Positions 23,706 through 33,060 of a stretch of DNA of 64,000 nucleotides are shown here, in pieces. The DNA comes from Cyanophora paradoxa (lineage: Eukaryota; Glaucocystophyceae; Cyanophorales; Cyanophoraceae): contig QPMI01000560.1 in the NCBI GenBank assembly GCA_004431415.1, positions 484,758 to 548,757 of the forward strand. Reading direction: 5' to 3'. The number at the start of each line of letters is the position of its first letter. The stretch's first letter is position 1. Below the pieces are notes generated by a model. That model was not told where the DNA came from. It saw only the letters and a program-made list of their open reading frames with translations, and did not search any database. Made by a program: the position numbers and the translations under genes.

Positions 23706-24406
23706 CGATCGAGACCGTGATCGTAGCTTTTTTTGCAACCGACCTGTTGCTGCTTATGCCCTGGCGCCTTATTATTCTGCTCCTTTGCTAGATTTCCTCC
23801 TCGCTTGAAAATTTGAGCTTGCAATTGGAAATTAAATAAACTTCGCCGATTTGAATTCTCATATTTACAAAGCTGCAAGTGACTAGCTATAGCTTCGGCG
23901 CATATTTACAAGCTTAAGAGTGCCCGAGTTTGCAAATGCAAGTCGCTGATCATGAGTGTTAAGTAACAACTATCGACTAACGAAAGCCGCGAAATGATCG
24001 TAGTCGGATTCTGAAGCTTATAATTAAGCTTGGCAACGTTGCAATTGTCGCAAATGAACGATTACGGATAGTCCTTGCCTTGGCAGGAGGTGCGAGTGTA
24101 GCTGCGCATGCGAAGAAAGAAGGAAGACGTCAGAGGAAGAAGGAAGACGTCATGGAAAATTTAAAGAAGGAAGACGTCATGGAAATTAAAGGTAGAGTCG
24201 CACCGGGGCAGCTTAGCCATATAGACGCGTTGGTAGGTCGAGATGTCCCCCCCCTTCCCCTTGAGCACCGGGTCCTGCGCAGTGCATTCATCGCCTATGC
24301 AAGGCAAAGGACAGCAGACTTAAGCTTGCAATTGCAGTCGAAGGCTGACCTCCTCGGTCATGTCGTATGCGATCAGAGTCACGTTGCCCAGCGAAGCGAT
24401 GGAGAC
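23706..24406. other. AT-rich spacer with short tandem repeat
   Basis: A low-GC stretch. Three near-copies of GAAGGAAGACGTCATGGAAA lie at about 24,110-24,190. It also carries many X-rc(X)-X 9-mers: TAGCTATAG (23884), AAGCTTAAG (23910), TGATCATGA (23947), TTATAATTA (24018), TTGCAATTG (24039), AAATTTAAA (24157), CTTAAGCTT (24319). A short plus-strand frame at 24080-24430 reads through the repeat and is not considered a gene. Confidence 0.5.
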
Positions 24407-27325
24407 CTACGCGTACGCCACATGAGTTGACGAACATGCATATGCATATGTGACAAGGTCGTAACACACATCGCCCATCCGCTGGAGGCACAACCGCTCG
24501 ACGGCGAGCGTCGGAGCGCTGACAGAGGAGCAGACGGCATCAGCACACTCCACCGTGTATACGTCTCCTTTGAGAGGCGCGAAGTTGGTCTGATTAAACA
24601 CGGTGAAGGTAAAGGCGAGGAGAGGACGGCCCGACGGCGCGAGGGTCGCGGCGAAGGCGGTGACGCTAGGAACGTCGGGGGTGAAGAGGTCGCGGAAGGC
24701 GAGGGGACCCGCGCAGGACAGGGCGGAGCACTCGGCAACCTGGATCACCACCTGAAAGCGACGCGTACGCGTTCAGAGCAGTGAAAACGTTCACGGATGG
24801 AAATTAAAGGACATACTCTAGGCTGCGGGAAGGGGACGTCGAGGAGACGGGTGTTGAAAACGAGCGCGCTTCCCGAAGGGCCCGACGTCGCGAGGAAGAC
24901 GGGGAAGTTGCTGAAACTAGCGCTGCGTCTCGATATCGATGGCACGGCAGCTGTTCGGCGATGGCATGCGCAGCATTGGTGCGTACCTTTCCACGACGCG
25001 AAATCTGGGTCCAACGGCGAATGTGGAGCACCGCGGGTCTGAGCACCGCGAAATCTGCGATCAAAGCATAAAATTCTAAAGCATTAATCTGATCACTATC
25101 AAGCTTAAAGCATAAATCTCAATCGATCCCGCACCCTTGCGAAACCTGGCAGCGGATAGAACTGGGCGGTTCCGAACTGCGCATGCCGTAGTGCGATTCT
25201 GTTCAGAGAGAATGACAGATCTAGATCTAGACGGGTGGCTGCATGGCGAAGGGCTCGCCGTGAACATGACGAGGGGGTTGCCGTCCGAGGGGACCACGAC
25301 GTTCGCGGCGACGGGACCGGTGGCAACGTTCTCAATGTCAATGTCCTCAGGCTTGCGGAATGGCACCTTGTCCACCTCCCGGCAGCTCTTGTCGCGGCAG
25401 AAGTAAAGCAGACCCTGCAGGACAGTTTATCAGTTCGTCGTCTTCATGAACCTACCTAATCGAAGCCGCGCCGTGTCGGGGACTGCAACAATCGGGAGAC
25501 CGTCATTGCCAATGGCAATCGAGACGTCGGACCTCGTGACGGCGCGGCGCTCGTCAAAGGCCCGAAGCTCCGTGCGCTCGCAAGCGTAGTCTCTGCCCGA
25601 AAACGTTGAGCTTCAGATCTCAACGAAACGAAATTTTAATTCGAGGACAGTCGGAAGGTGGCAGACAAGCAGTGAATGACGCGAAGGCCGACAATGGAAC
25701 GATAAGCGTCGCTGGGCAAGACCGCGATGATGGGAAAGCCATCGCTCCCGATGGCGAAGTCTGACGGACGGGTTTGAATTCGGCTTGTGCCGGAGGACAC
25801 CGCCCGTACCTGCAAAGACGTCGGGCGAGTGGTAGAAGCGGAAGGGGTACGAGAAGACGGTGCGCTCCGAGTCGAAGGAGGTGCAGTTCTTGTCGCTGCA
25901 GTGAGCGACGGAGAGGTATCTGCAGGCCGCGGCCGCGAACGCAATCATGATCATCTGTCACGTTCCGAGAGCGTGCAACAGGAAATTGAAGGCTCACGCG
26001 GTGTATGGGCAGCCCTCGATGCTGTGGAAGAGAACGACGCCAAAACCGTCGCCTCCAACGAGGACCTTCGGGTGGATGGCGTTCCGCGCGGGACGGTCGA
26101 AGGCAATGCCGCCGGCCTGCAATATTAATGCAGGGAGCGTTTAAGGTGTAGCGAAATGCTGTTGCGAAATACTTGTAAAACTAGCGGACCACGCCGGGGG
26201 TTGAGACGCCATTGCTGAAAGAGTCGCCCGGAAGGATGCGGATCCGGAGGCGCATGAAATCGATATTGATTGCGTCGGGCTTCGTGGCTGCGGATGCGTA
26301 CGCGTGCTGATGGAAGCAAACAGAATGATGCAAGAAAACAATTGCAAGCGCACTCGTGCAGCTCTGGCGAACGATGATAGCTATATAGAGGGCTGCGTGC
26401 CGCTGCGGTCGACGAAGCGCGCAGCGTTGCTTGCGGAGAACGTGAATGTAGTCCACTCCCTGCACGTGACACCACTCACGATTGTCAGAAATGATCGTGA
26501 CTGGATCTGCATACATAATTTTCGCACCAGGCCTTGGGCCATGGGATCTCCGAGTTGTCACCGATGAGCACCCACTCCATCTTCTGCTGATCGTACATCT
26601 CCCACCGCCATTTGATCCAGCCACCGTCCGGGCCTGCGCGTGTCGTTAGCGCGAATTAAGCTAATTGCAAGAAAAACTTGCGCACCGCGAAACTTGATAG
26701 CGAGCTCGAAATCGCCCAGTCCAAAGTCGCCGTCGTTCGCGCCGCGGCCGGGCAGCTTGAAGCGGATCAGCGTGCGCGAAAGCGATTCCTCCGTGTCGCC
26801 GGATTTAAACTGCGCAATTATGATCAGGTTGATGGCCGCGACTGGACATTTTCCTTTCGTTCGCGCCTGGACGTATTCATGCCAGCAATCCAAGCGGTCC
26901 TTGCAATCGCACGAGCCGGCGGCGAGCGCCTCAACACCACGCTCGCTCCCCGTGATCGTGCCCTGTGCGCAAACATCTCTGCAAAGCGCGCGCGTTCGCC
27001 GGTGCGAGGGCCGCGGGGCGCACCGAGTGCGAGGTGACAGGCGTCAGGTCCGTCGGGTAGAGGTCGAACGTTCCCTGCGCGGCCAGCTGCAGCTGGTCTG
27101 CACCGCTCGCGTATCCGCTTATCAGACCGCGAAATTAAACCAGAACTAGTACTGTGCACGCGCGGACGCTGGAAACTCACCGGGACCGTACGCGTCGCCA
27201 AACTCGCAGGCAGCCTCGGCGGTACCGCACAGAAACAGCAGGCCGACGGCTGCGAGCGCGCAGGCGAAAGCGAGCTCGAGGCGAGTGCGCCCATTGGCGC
27301 GGAGAGCTGCGAAGCGGGCCGCCAT
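24407..27325 (-). CDS. Secreted multi-repeat protein with bacterial-type extracellular repeats
   Basis: The ATG at 27325 gives MAARFAALRANGRTRLELAF followed by a hydrophobic segment ending AAVGLLFLCGTAEAACEFGD, a signal peptide. Exons joined by short introns then give QLQLAAQGTFDLYPTDLTPV, a Cys-rich linker (AAGSCDCKDRLDCWHEY), and a beta-sandwich-like region: RTLIRFKLPGRG, WIKWRWEMYDQQKMEWVLIG, DNSEIPWPK, WTTFTFSASNAARFVDRSGT, INIDFMRLRIRI. This order (GDN...W..FTF...FVxxSG...IDFMxLRI) resembles carbohydrate-binding-like domains common in bacterial secreted proteins. Downstream exons carry repeats of the form AIGxDGxPI(I/V)A and (H/Y)C.D..C: AIGSDGFPIIAVLP, HCSDKNCTSFDSERTVF, SIAIGNDGLPIVAVP, LLYFCRDKSCREVDKV. 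The last exon ends SSTHVAYA at 24407. It is likely an extracellular or cell-surface protein. Exact exon borders in the 3' half are approximate. Confidence 0.6.
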
Positions 27326-27383
27326 CCTGGCGGCGGGAGAGAGCTGGCTGCGAGACTGCAAGCCTTGAAGGACGAAGCTGCCT

Positions 27384-27680
27384 TGCGATTGAAGCTGCCA
27401 TGGCCAGCGCTCCGAAACGCGAAGCTCGCGAATTCGAAAGACGAAAACTGGTTAATCGGGTTCAGATGAAATTTTTGGTTTAATTCAATGATCATGATTG
27501 ATAGATGACATGCTATCGATCAATTTCAATATTAATGGTTCGAATTCCGGATCCGATGATCGCGCCGTGCTAAAAATAGCAGGTTCGGGAACTGGTTTGC
27601 GCAGGTTCGCCACCTTGAGGAGACTGCTCCGGGATTCGGCGCCCGTGAAGAGCGTCTTGCTGTGACGAGGTGGGGGAAGG
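27384..27680. repeat. Copy 1 of a diverged tandem duplication (about 300 bp)
   Basis: This copy aligns to 27698-28022 over nearly its whole length. Shared blocks include GCTCCGAAACGCGAAGCTCG, GACGAAAACTGGTTAATCGG, GTGCTAAAAATAGCAGG and CAGGTTCGCCACCTTGAGG. The copies differ mainly by short palindromic insertions. It lies just upstream of the secreted-protein gene start, so it may influence its promoter. Confidence 0.8.
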
Positions 27681-27697
27681 ACGTATACGTAGCTGCC

Positions 27698-28022
27698 TTG
27701 CAATTGAAGCTGCCATAGCTAGCGCTATAGCCAGCGCTCCGAAACGCGAAGCTCGCGAAAGACGAAAACTGGTTAATCGGGTTCAAATGGATTTTTTGGT
27801 TCAATTAATATTGACTGATGACATGCTATCAATTGCAATGGTTCCGGCTCCGATGATCCGCCGTGCTAAAAATAGCAGGGTTTCGGGAACTGGTTTAATT
27901 TGCGCAGGTTCGCCACCTTGAGGGGACGTCGATTGCCCCGGCGCCCGGCCGCGGTCGCCCTGGGGGGGAAGAGGTGCAATTCAGCACATATGCATGGCTT
28001 GCTGTGACGAGATAGGGGAAGA
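27698..28022. repeat. Copy 2 of the diverged tandem duplication
   Basis: See copy 1. In this copy GCTAGCGCT (27718), ATTAATATT (27804) and CAATTGCAA (27830) are present where copy 1 has other sequence. Copy 1 in turn has CCATGGCCA (27398), GAATTCGAA (27430), TGATCATGA (27489), AATATTAAT (27528) and TTCGAATTC (27539) that are lacking here. No gene is supported in either copy. Confidence 0.8.
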
Positions 28023-28602
28023 GGGGAGGAGCCTCGGAAGAGGGCAATGATTTGCAAGGAGAAGAGGGCGGCAGCGGCAGGCGGAGGAAAGGGCGGCGCG
28101 GCAAGGAGGACGTCGACGCGGGCGTGCATGCGCACGAGGCGTGGATCGCCGGCGTCGCCCGTCGGACGTACGCGTCGGATCGGGCGGTGACGTACGCGTC
28201 GGATCGGGCGGCGGCGCTGCATGCAGCGTGGCTCGTCACGGCGCGCCGGCGTCGCCCGTCGGACCGGTACCGTCGGACGTACGTATACGCGTCGGATCGC
28301 GGCGGCGCTGCTAGCGCTAGGCGCCGCTAGCGCTAGCTAAAATTCCAGCTATCGCTCACTACCGCTAGCTCTTATAGTTCTGTTGCTATCTTGTGGGAAA
28401 ATTAAATTTGCAGAATGAGAATGAAGCCTGGAGTCACTGCAGGAGTCACTGCAGCTGGCCATGGGCGCTGGCCAGTGATATACCCAGCTGGGAGGCTGGA
28501 GTCACTGCAGCTGGCCATGGGCGCTTCGAAATTCGCCGGCGGAATCGCCGCGCGTCGACGTCGCTTTGAGATAGGCACAGACCTAAGCTTAAGGGCCTCT
28601 CC
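28023..28602. other. Repeat-rich spacer with local direct repeats
   Basis: Three near-repeats of GACGTACGCGTCGGATCGGG lie at 28,164-28,300, and a 28-base direct repeat (GGAGTCACTGCAGCTGGCCA onward) occurs at about 28,442 and 28,498. X-rc(X)-X 9-mers are very dense here (at least 15). No coding region is recognised. Confidence 0.5.
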
Positions 28603-28882
28603 TCAGAAGAGCCTAGTTTATGGTGCTGCTAGGCTTAGCCATGCGTGCTGTGCAGTTCTAGCAGGCTGGCAACGAGAGCGAGCAGAGCTGGTATTCCAGG
28701 AGCAAGCACAAGTACAGGGTACAAGTGTGTCACCCGGGGTGTGTGCCCGGGAGGGGTACATGAAAAGTAGTGGGGGTCCAATCGGCGCACTCATTGTGAG
28801 CGCTGCGGAGACTAAGGCCAAGCACTGCGAGTAGCGAGACTCGGGGCGCCGGCTCCTGACGGCATAAAGCCGTGAGGCAATA
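28603..28882. repeat. Left terminal direct repeat (LTR-like)
   Basis: This is 280 bp beginning TCAGAAGAGCC and ending GAGGCAATA. It contains small inverted repeats, such as GCCTAG...CTAGGC near its start and ACGGC ataaa GCCGT near its end, that could fold in RNA. The right copy is at 31289-31575. Confidence 0.8.
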
Positions 28883-29135
28883 GCTCCGCGTGTTCCTCGT
28901 CGGCACGTCCCCGTGCCGCCCGAGGGAGGCCAGGAAGCAGCCGGAAGGGGCCGGCCAGGGGGGCGTAGAGGGTGATAGCAGGAAGTGGCAGGGTCCAGGG
29001 CCGGACGGGTGATCAGCCCGCGGCCTGAACTGCGCAACCCGATCAGCGCCCAAGGAAGGCGGAGCAATTCAGGAGGCGTGCGATCAACGCGGATCGGACG
29101 CACTGAATGGAACAGCTACAAGAAAAGGTTCCCAG

Positions 29136-29333
29136 CCCGTTGCTCCGGCTGAGCAACGGGAAAGCCGGGGGAATAGGTCCCATGAGGACCCTCCGTCGCT
29201 GGAGCGACGGCCAACCAACCACAGGGCCCACTGCCGGGTGCAGTGGCCCTCCGCTGCCATGAGCAGCGGCCAACCACTGAACAGAGCCTGCCGCTGGTGC
29301 GGCAGCCCTCAGGGTCCACTGCCGGATGCAGTG
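29136..29333. repeat. Array of six to seven perfect or near-perfect hairpins
   Basis: Consecutive stem-loops lie in 200 bases: CCCGTTGCTC/GAGCAACGGG (29136-29160), GGTCC/GGACC (29176-29190), CCGTCGCT/AGCGACGG (29193-29210), CACTGC/GCAGTG with GGGCC extension (29224-29249), CCGCTGC/GCAGCGG (29251-29269), CTGCCGC/GCGGCAG (29288-29305), CACTGC/GCAGTG (29317-29333). Loops are two to five bases. Stem sequences differ, so the conserved feature is pairing rather than sequence. It lies inside the LTR-like element after the left terminal repeat. Confidence 0.8.
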
Positions 29334-29350
29334 CCCTCACGGTCATCACA

Positions 29351-29782
29351 TCAACCACCAAGGTGACTCAAGTGAAGCTCAGGAACCCGAGCTCCGCATC
29401 CGTCATAGAAGCGAACGCCACCAACCCCAGAGTTATAGCTAGGCGAAGTCGTGCTTCGGCCAGCCCACAACATGGAGCTGCACACTCTCTTCCTGCTCGG
29501 ACTCCACGGAGTCGTCGTCACTGCCCTCCTCGGCCGAGCGGCCCTCCGAGTGAGGCTCGTCGTCGTGCAGGATCGGCGGATCCTCCATTGGCTGATCACC
29601 GTAATGTAGATGCCTCCGCCGCAGTCGATGAGGGTAGGCTGCTCCGTGTTGGAGAGAGAGTTGAGGGCATCGCGTTCTGCTGATGCGAAGGAGTTGACCG
29701 CCGCGATGTCCGTCAGTTCCTGAAGGATGGAGTTGGTCGCCGTCCGCCGGCGTGGCGCGTCACCGAAGTGCGTGGAATCCAT
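29351..29782 (-). other. Fragmentary reading frame inside the element
   Basis: A minus-strand frame contains a plausible coding segment, NSILQELTDIAAVNSFASAE followed by PTLIDCGGGIYITVISQW, before it becomes low-complexity or changes frame. It may be a remnant of an element-encoded protein. No family could be assigned and there is no intact gene. Confidence 0.25.
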
Positions 29783-30003
29783 CGTGTCTGCACGCGGCAG
29801 AGACGGAGGAGACCGACGTGGAGCCGCGGAGCGGGGGCGAGAAGGCGGGGGATCCGGCGCGGCGTCGACGCGCGACAGCGGCCGGGATCGGGGCGGAGTG
29901 AAGCGGGCGGGGAGGTGGTGCCGGCGACGAACGAGCGTCGGCTGGCGAGCGGGCGGGGCGGGGCAAGGACGGCGGCGACGGGTGAGAGCCGGGGCGCCGC
30001 GAG

Positions 30004-30607
30004 TAGATCACCGGCCGGGCTTCCACGCGGGAAGGCCGGCTGCGAGCTAAGATCTCCTCCGAGGCTCGTAGCGTCCGCAGCGAGGCGGAGGCGAGGGAAG
30101 AGCCGAGGGGAGAGGGCGGGAAAGGGCGACGGGGGCGGTTCGAGGCGCCGCACGTAGATCACCGGCCGGGCTTCCGCGCGGGAGGGCCGGCTGCGATCTG
30201 AGGTCTCCGCCGAGGCTCGTGGCGTCCGCAGCGAGGCGGAGGCGAGGGAAGAGCCGAGGGGAGAGGGCGGGAAAGGGCGACGGGGGCGGTTCGAGGCGCC
30301 GCACGTAGATCACCGGCCGGGCTTCCGCGCGGGAGGGCCGGCTGCGATCTGAGGTCTCCGCCGAGGCTCGTGGCGTCCGCAGCGAGGCGGAGGCGAGGGA
30401 AGAGCCGAGGGGAGAGGGCGGGAAAGGGCGACGGGGGCGGTTCGAGGCGCCGCACGTAGATCACCGGCCGGGCTTCCGCGCGGGAGGGCCGGCTGCGATC
30501 TGAGGTCTCCGCCGAGGCTCGTGGCGTCCGCAGCGAGGCGGAGGCGAGGGAGAGCCGAGGGGAGAGGGCGGGAACGGCGGGTAACGGACGGCGCGGCGTC
30601 GTCGAGC
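30004..30607. repeat. 151-bp tandem repeat, four copies
   Basis: Units start at TAGATCACCGGCCGGGCTTC at 30004, 30155, 30306 and 30457, giving an exact 151-base period. Copies 2, 3 and 4 are almost identical; the first is more diverged, and a further decayed half-unit lies near 30,736. Because 151 is not a multiple of three, any reading frame rotates between units, so the long minus-strand frames here are probably compositional. It lies inside the LTR-like element. Confidence 0.85.
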
Positions 30608-31288
30608 GACGGCGGCCGGGAAAAGGAATGACGGGTGCGGAAATCGATGTCGGCGACGTATGGACGTCGGCCGACGGGCGGGAGTGGGCGGGGAAAGCGA
30701 CGAAGATGGAGGTCCGAGGAGCCGAGGGAGGGTCGCCGACCGGGCTTCCACGCGGGAAGGCCGGCTGCGATCGGTGATCTCCGGCGAGGTTCACGTGTCC
30801 GCGGCGCGGCGGAGACGTGGGCGGGAGAAAGTGGGGGCGGGGGAAGTGATCGCGAGGTAAGTCCGCAGCTGAGCGTCGGCGGTCCACCGGCGAGTCGAAG
30901 GGCTGAATCCGCCGGAAATTTTGGCAGAGTCTCCCCCTTCGAAAGGCCGAGAAGTGCGCGGCGCTGAAGCGGGCGGCGGGGCGAGGTCGGTCGGTCGAGG
31001 TCGGCCGGTGACGGACGCGTCCGGTCGACGATCCACCGTTTCCGAGCGTCGCCGATGCCACTAGCAACGATTCCGCGTCCGGCGTGGGACGGGGGCGTGC
31101 CAGTCGATTCCCGCGGACTGCGGATGCACGAGGCGACCGTTAGCGAGTCCGGCGTCGGCGTGCGGCGGCGGATTCGCAATACTGTCCTCCGAAACGCGCT
31201 CCTCCGTCCACGGATCGCTTCGCCCAGCGGTCCGACCACGCCTGGCTGCGGCTGGCGGGTCGGATGGCTGGACGAGGCCCGGCGAGGG

Positions 31289-31575
31289 TCAGAAGAGCCT
31301 AGTTTATGGTGCTGCTAGGCTTAGCCATGCGTGCTGTGCAGTTCTAGCAGGCTGGCAACGAGAGCGAGCAGAGCTGGTATTCCAGGAGCAAGCACAAGTA
31401 CAGGGTACAAGTGTGTCACCCGGGGTGTGTGCCCGGGAGGGGTACATGAAAAGTAGTGGGGGTCCAATCGGCGCACTCATTGTGAGCGCTGCGGATCCCG
31501 GAGACTAAGGCCAAGCACTGCGAGTAGCGAGACTCGGGGCGCCGGCTCCTGACGGCATAAAGCCGTGAGGCAATA
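31289..31575. repeat. Right terminal direct repeat (LTR-like)
   Basis: A near-perfect copy of 28603-28882. The only clear difference is a 7-bp insertion that turns GCTGCGGAGACT into GCTGCGGATCCCGGAGACT near 31,494. It is followed by the CTCC target-site duplicate. Confidence 0.8.
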
Positions 31576-31579
31576 CTCC

Positions 31580-33060
31580 TTTCGAATTCCCCAAGCCTTG
31601 AAGGCCGATTTGCAATACTGGCTCCTGTTCTACTCTCAACCAGAAGCACAGAGCTCGAGGCCTATATATAGCTAGGCTTGGCATAGGTCGGGCCCGGGGC
31701 TTAGTGAGGCCCCAGAAAATGTTGCAATTGACGAATCTGTGGTGATCATGACCAGTCGGCCCACTAGTTGGGGAAGGGTAAAACACTTCCCCTGTCCCTA
31801 TCCCTTGGGCCCACTGGCCAACCCTAACCCAAATCCCATTTCCCCGACCTCCGCAAAACCGGGGCCGCGCGGTACATCCTGAAAGCGCATCCCCAGGGGA
31901 CCCCGAAACCATGTCTCCCGGTCCCGTCCGACCAAAGGGTGATCCAGGAACAGGCACCAACACCCGGGACAAAAATGGGTCCAGCGACGCACAGAGAGCA
32001 GATATACGGGCCAGACCAGTTCGAGGTCGTTGCGCGCATCATGTTTGACATTCCGTACTGCAAGAGCGAGGCCGGGCGCGAACGCGGTCGCGTGGGAGGA
32101 CGCCGCGCGCGCTAGCCAATCACATTGGAGAGTGCGTTAACTTACCCTGCAAAAGTCTTTTTACGGTCTCCCCCGGCCACTTTCTCCCCCACGCTTTCTC
32201 CCCGGGCGCCGCAGCTCGGCTCGATCGGCTCAACAATGGTTACGCCTCTCGCGCGCGCGGCAGTTTGCTGTGGCTCAGCGGCTAGCCGCGCCAGCCGCGC
32301 ACGCTTCACCCGCGCCAACCGCGCCCCGACGCAATTGCACAAGCCGGCCGCAAGCCGACCGCACTTGGCCGGCTATGCCACTTGCAACAAGCCGACGCCC
32401 GCGGCCGCGCGGCGCGCGCGCCGCGCGACGCAGAGCCCCCGCGCGCGCGCGATGCGCATGCCTGCTGCAGCCGGCGCCGCTGATCATGATCATGAGCTGG
32501 CCCGCTGCGCAGCTTTCTGAGCGGAACGTGAGCTTGAGCAGCGTCCCCGCGCCCGCGCCCAGATCGCGCGGAGGCCTAGGCCAGCCCCTAGCTATATATA
32601 TAGCCACGCCGGGACGCACGTGCACCCGCAGCACATGCGCACTCGTGCACCCGCCACGCCTCACGCGCGCGACGGCCGCGGGGCATGCGCAGCCTGGCAG
32701 GAGCTCGAGCACGTCCATGCATATGGCCAGACAAGCTTAAGGTTCCCTCCCCCTTCCCAAGGCCCGCGCCTTACATAGCTATAGCTAGCTCGCTAGGCCC
32801 TGATCATGAGGTCTACCTCTAAGAGGACAGCTCGCCTCGATCGCGAGGACAGCCGCTGAGCTCGCCTGGCATGGCCAGCCTCGGCCGGAGCCGGCCCGGC
32901 GGCTCGCCTGCAGCTGGCCACCGCGCGCGCGCCTTCTTAAGCTTAAGCTTAATTATATAAGTCCCTGCAGCTGCCCTCTGCATCTAGATCTTGGATTCGC
33001 CGAGGTTAAATGCCCTTCCCCGGACCCAACTGACGCGCGCGGCAAGTCAGTGGCCCTTTA
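31580..33060. other. Gene-free spacer
   Basis: About 1.5 kb without a supported gene. 31,600-32,110 is mixed sequence with an unassigned minus-strand frame (31,505-31,972). From 32,450 onward X-rc(X)-X 9-mers are dense, for example the triple run TGATCATGATCATGA (32481-32495) and CTTAAGCTTAAGCTT (32936-32950). 32,400-32,450 is almost pure alternating GC. Confidence 0.5.

Larger units (their letters stand above)
28603..31575. mobile_element. Non-autonomous LTR-retroelement-like insertion
   Basis: Two direct repeats, 28603-28882 (280 bp) and 31289-31575 (287 bp), flank about 2.4 kb. They are identical over almost all bases except a 7-bp insertion in the right copy. The bases outside are CTCC on the left (28599-28602) and CTCC on the right (31576-31579), a 4-bp target-site duplication. 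The interior contains a hairpin array, a fragmentary minus-strand frame and a 151-bp tandem repeat, but I see no reverse transcriptase, integrase or protease. The terminal repeats start TCAGAAG and end CAATA rather than TG...CA, and no primer-binding site is obvious. The best reading is a non-autonomous element (TRIM/LARD-like) or another class with direct terminal repeats. The near-identity of the ends implies recent insertion. Confidence 0.6.

Noticed and set aside
29136-29333. Hairpins as bacterial rho-independent terminators
   Set aside because: No U-tracts follow the stems, and the surrounding genes are eukaryotic.
30004-30607. Regular repeat array as a possible CRISPR
   Set aside because: The units are contiguous 151-bp tandem repeats without unique spacers, in a eukaryotic context.
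29790-31239. Overlapping minus-strand Pro/Arg/Ser-rich frames as a gag-like gene
   Set aside because: They are driven by the 151-bp tandem repeat, which rotates through all frames. No zinc knuckle, protease or polymerase motif is visible.
31820-31833. CCCTAACCC, telomere-like
   Set aside because: A single unit in the middle of a spacer; no tandem array.
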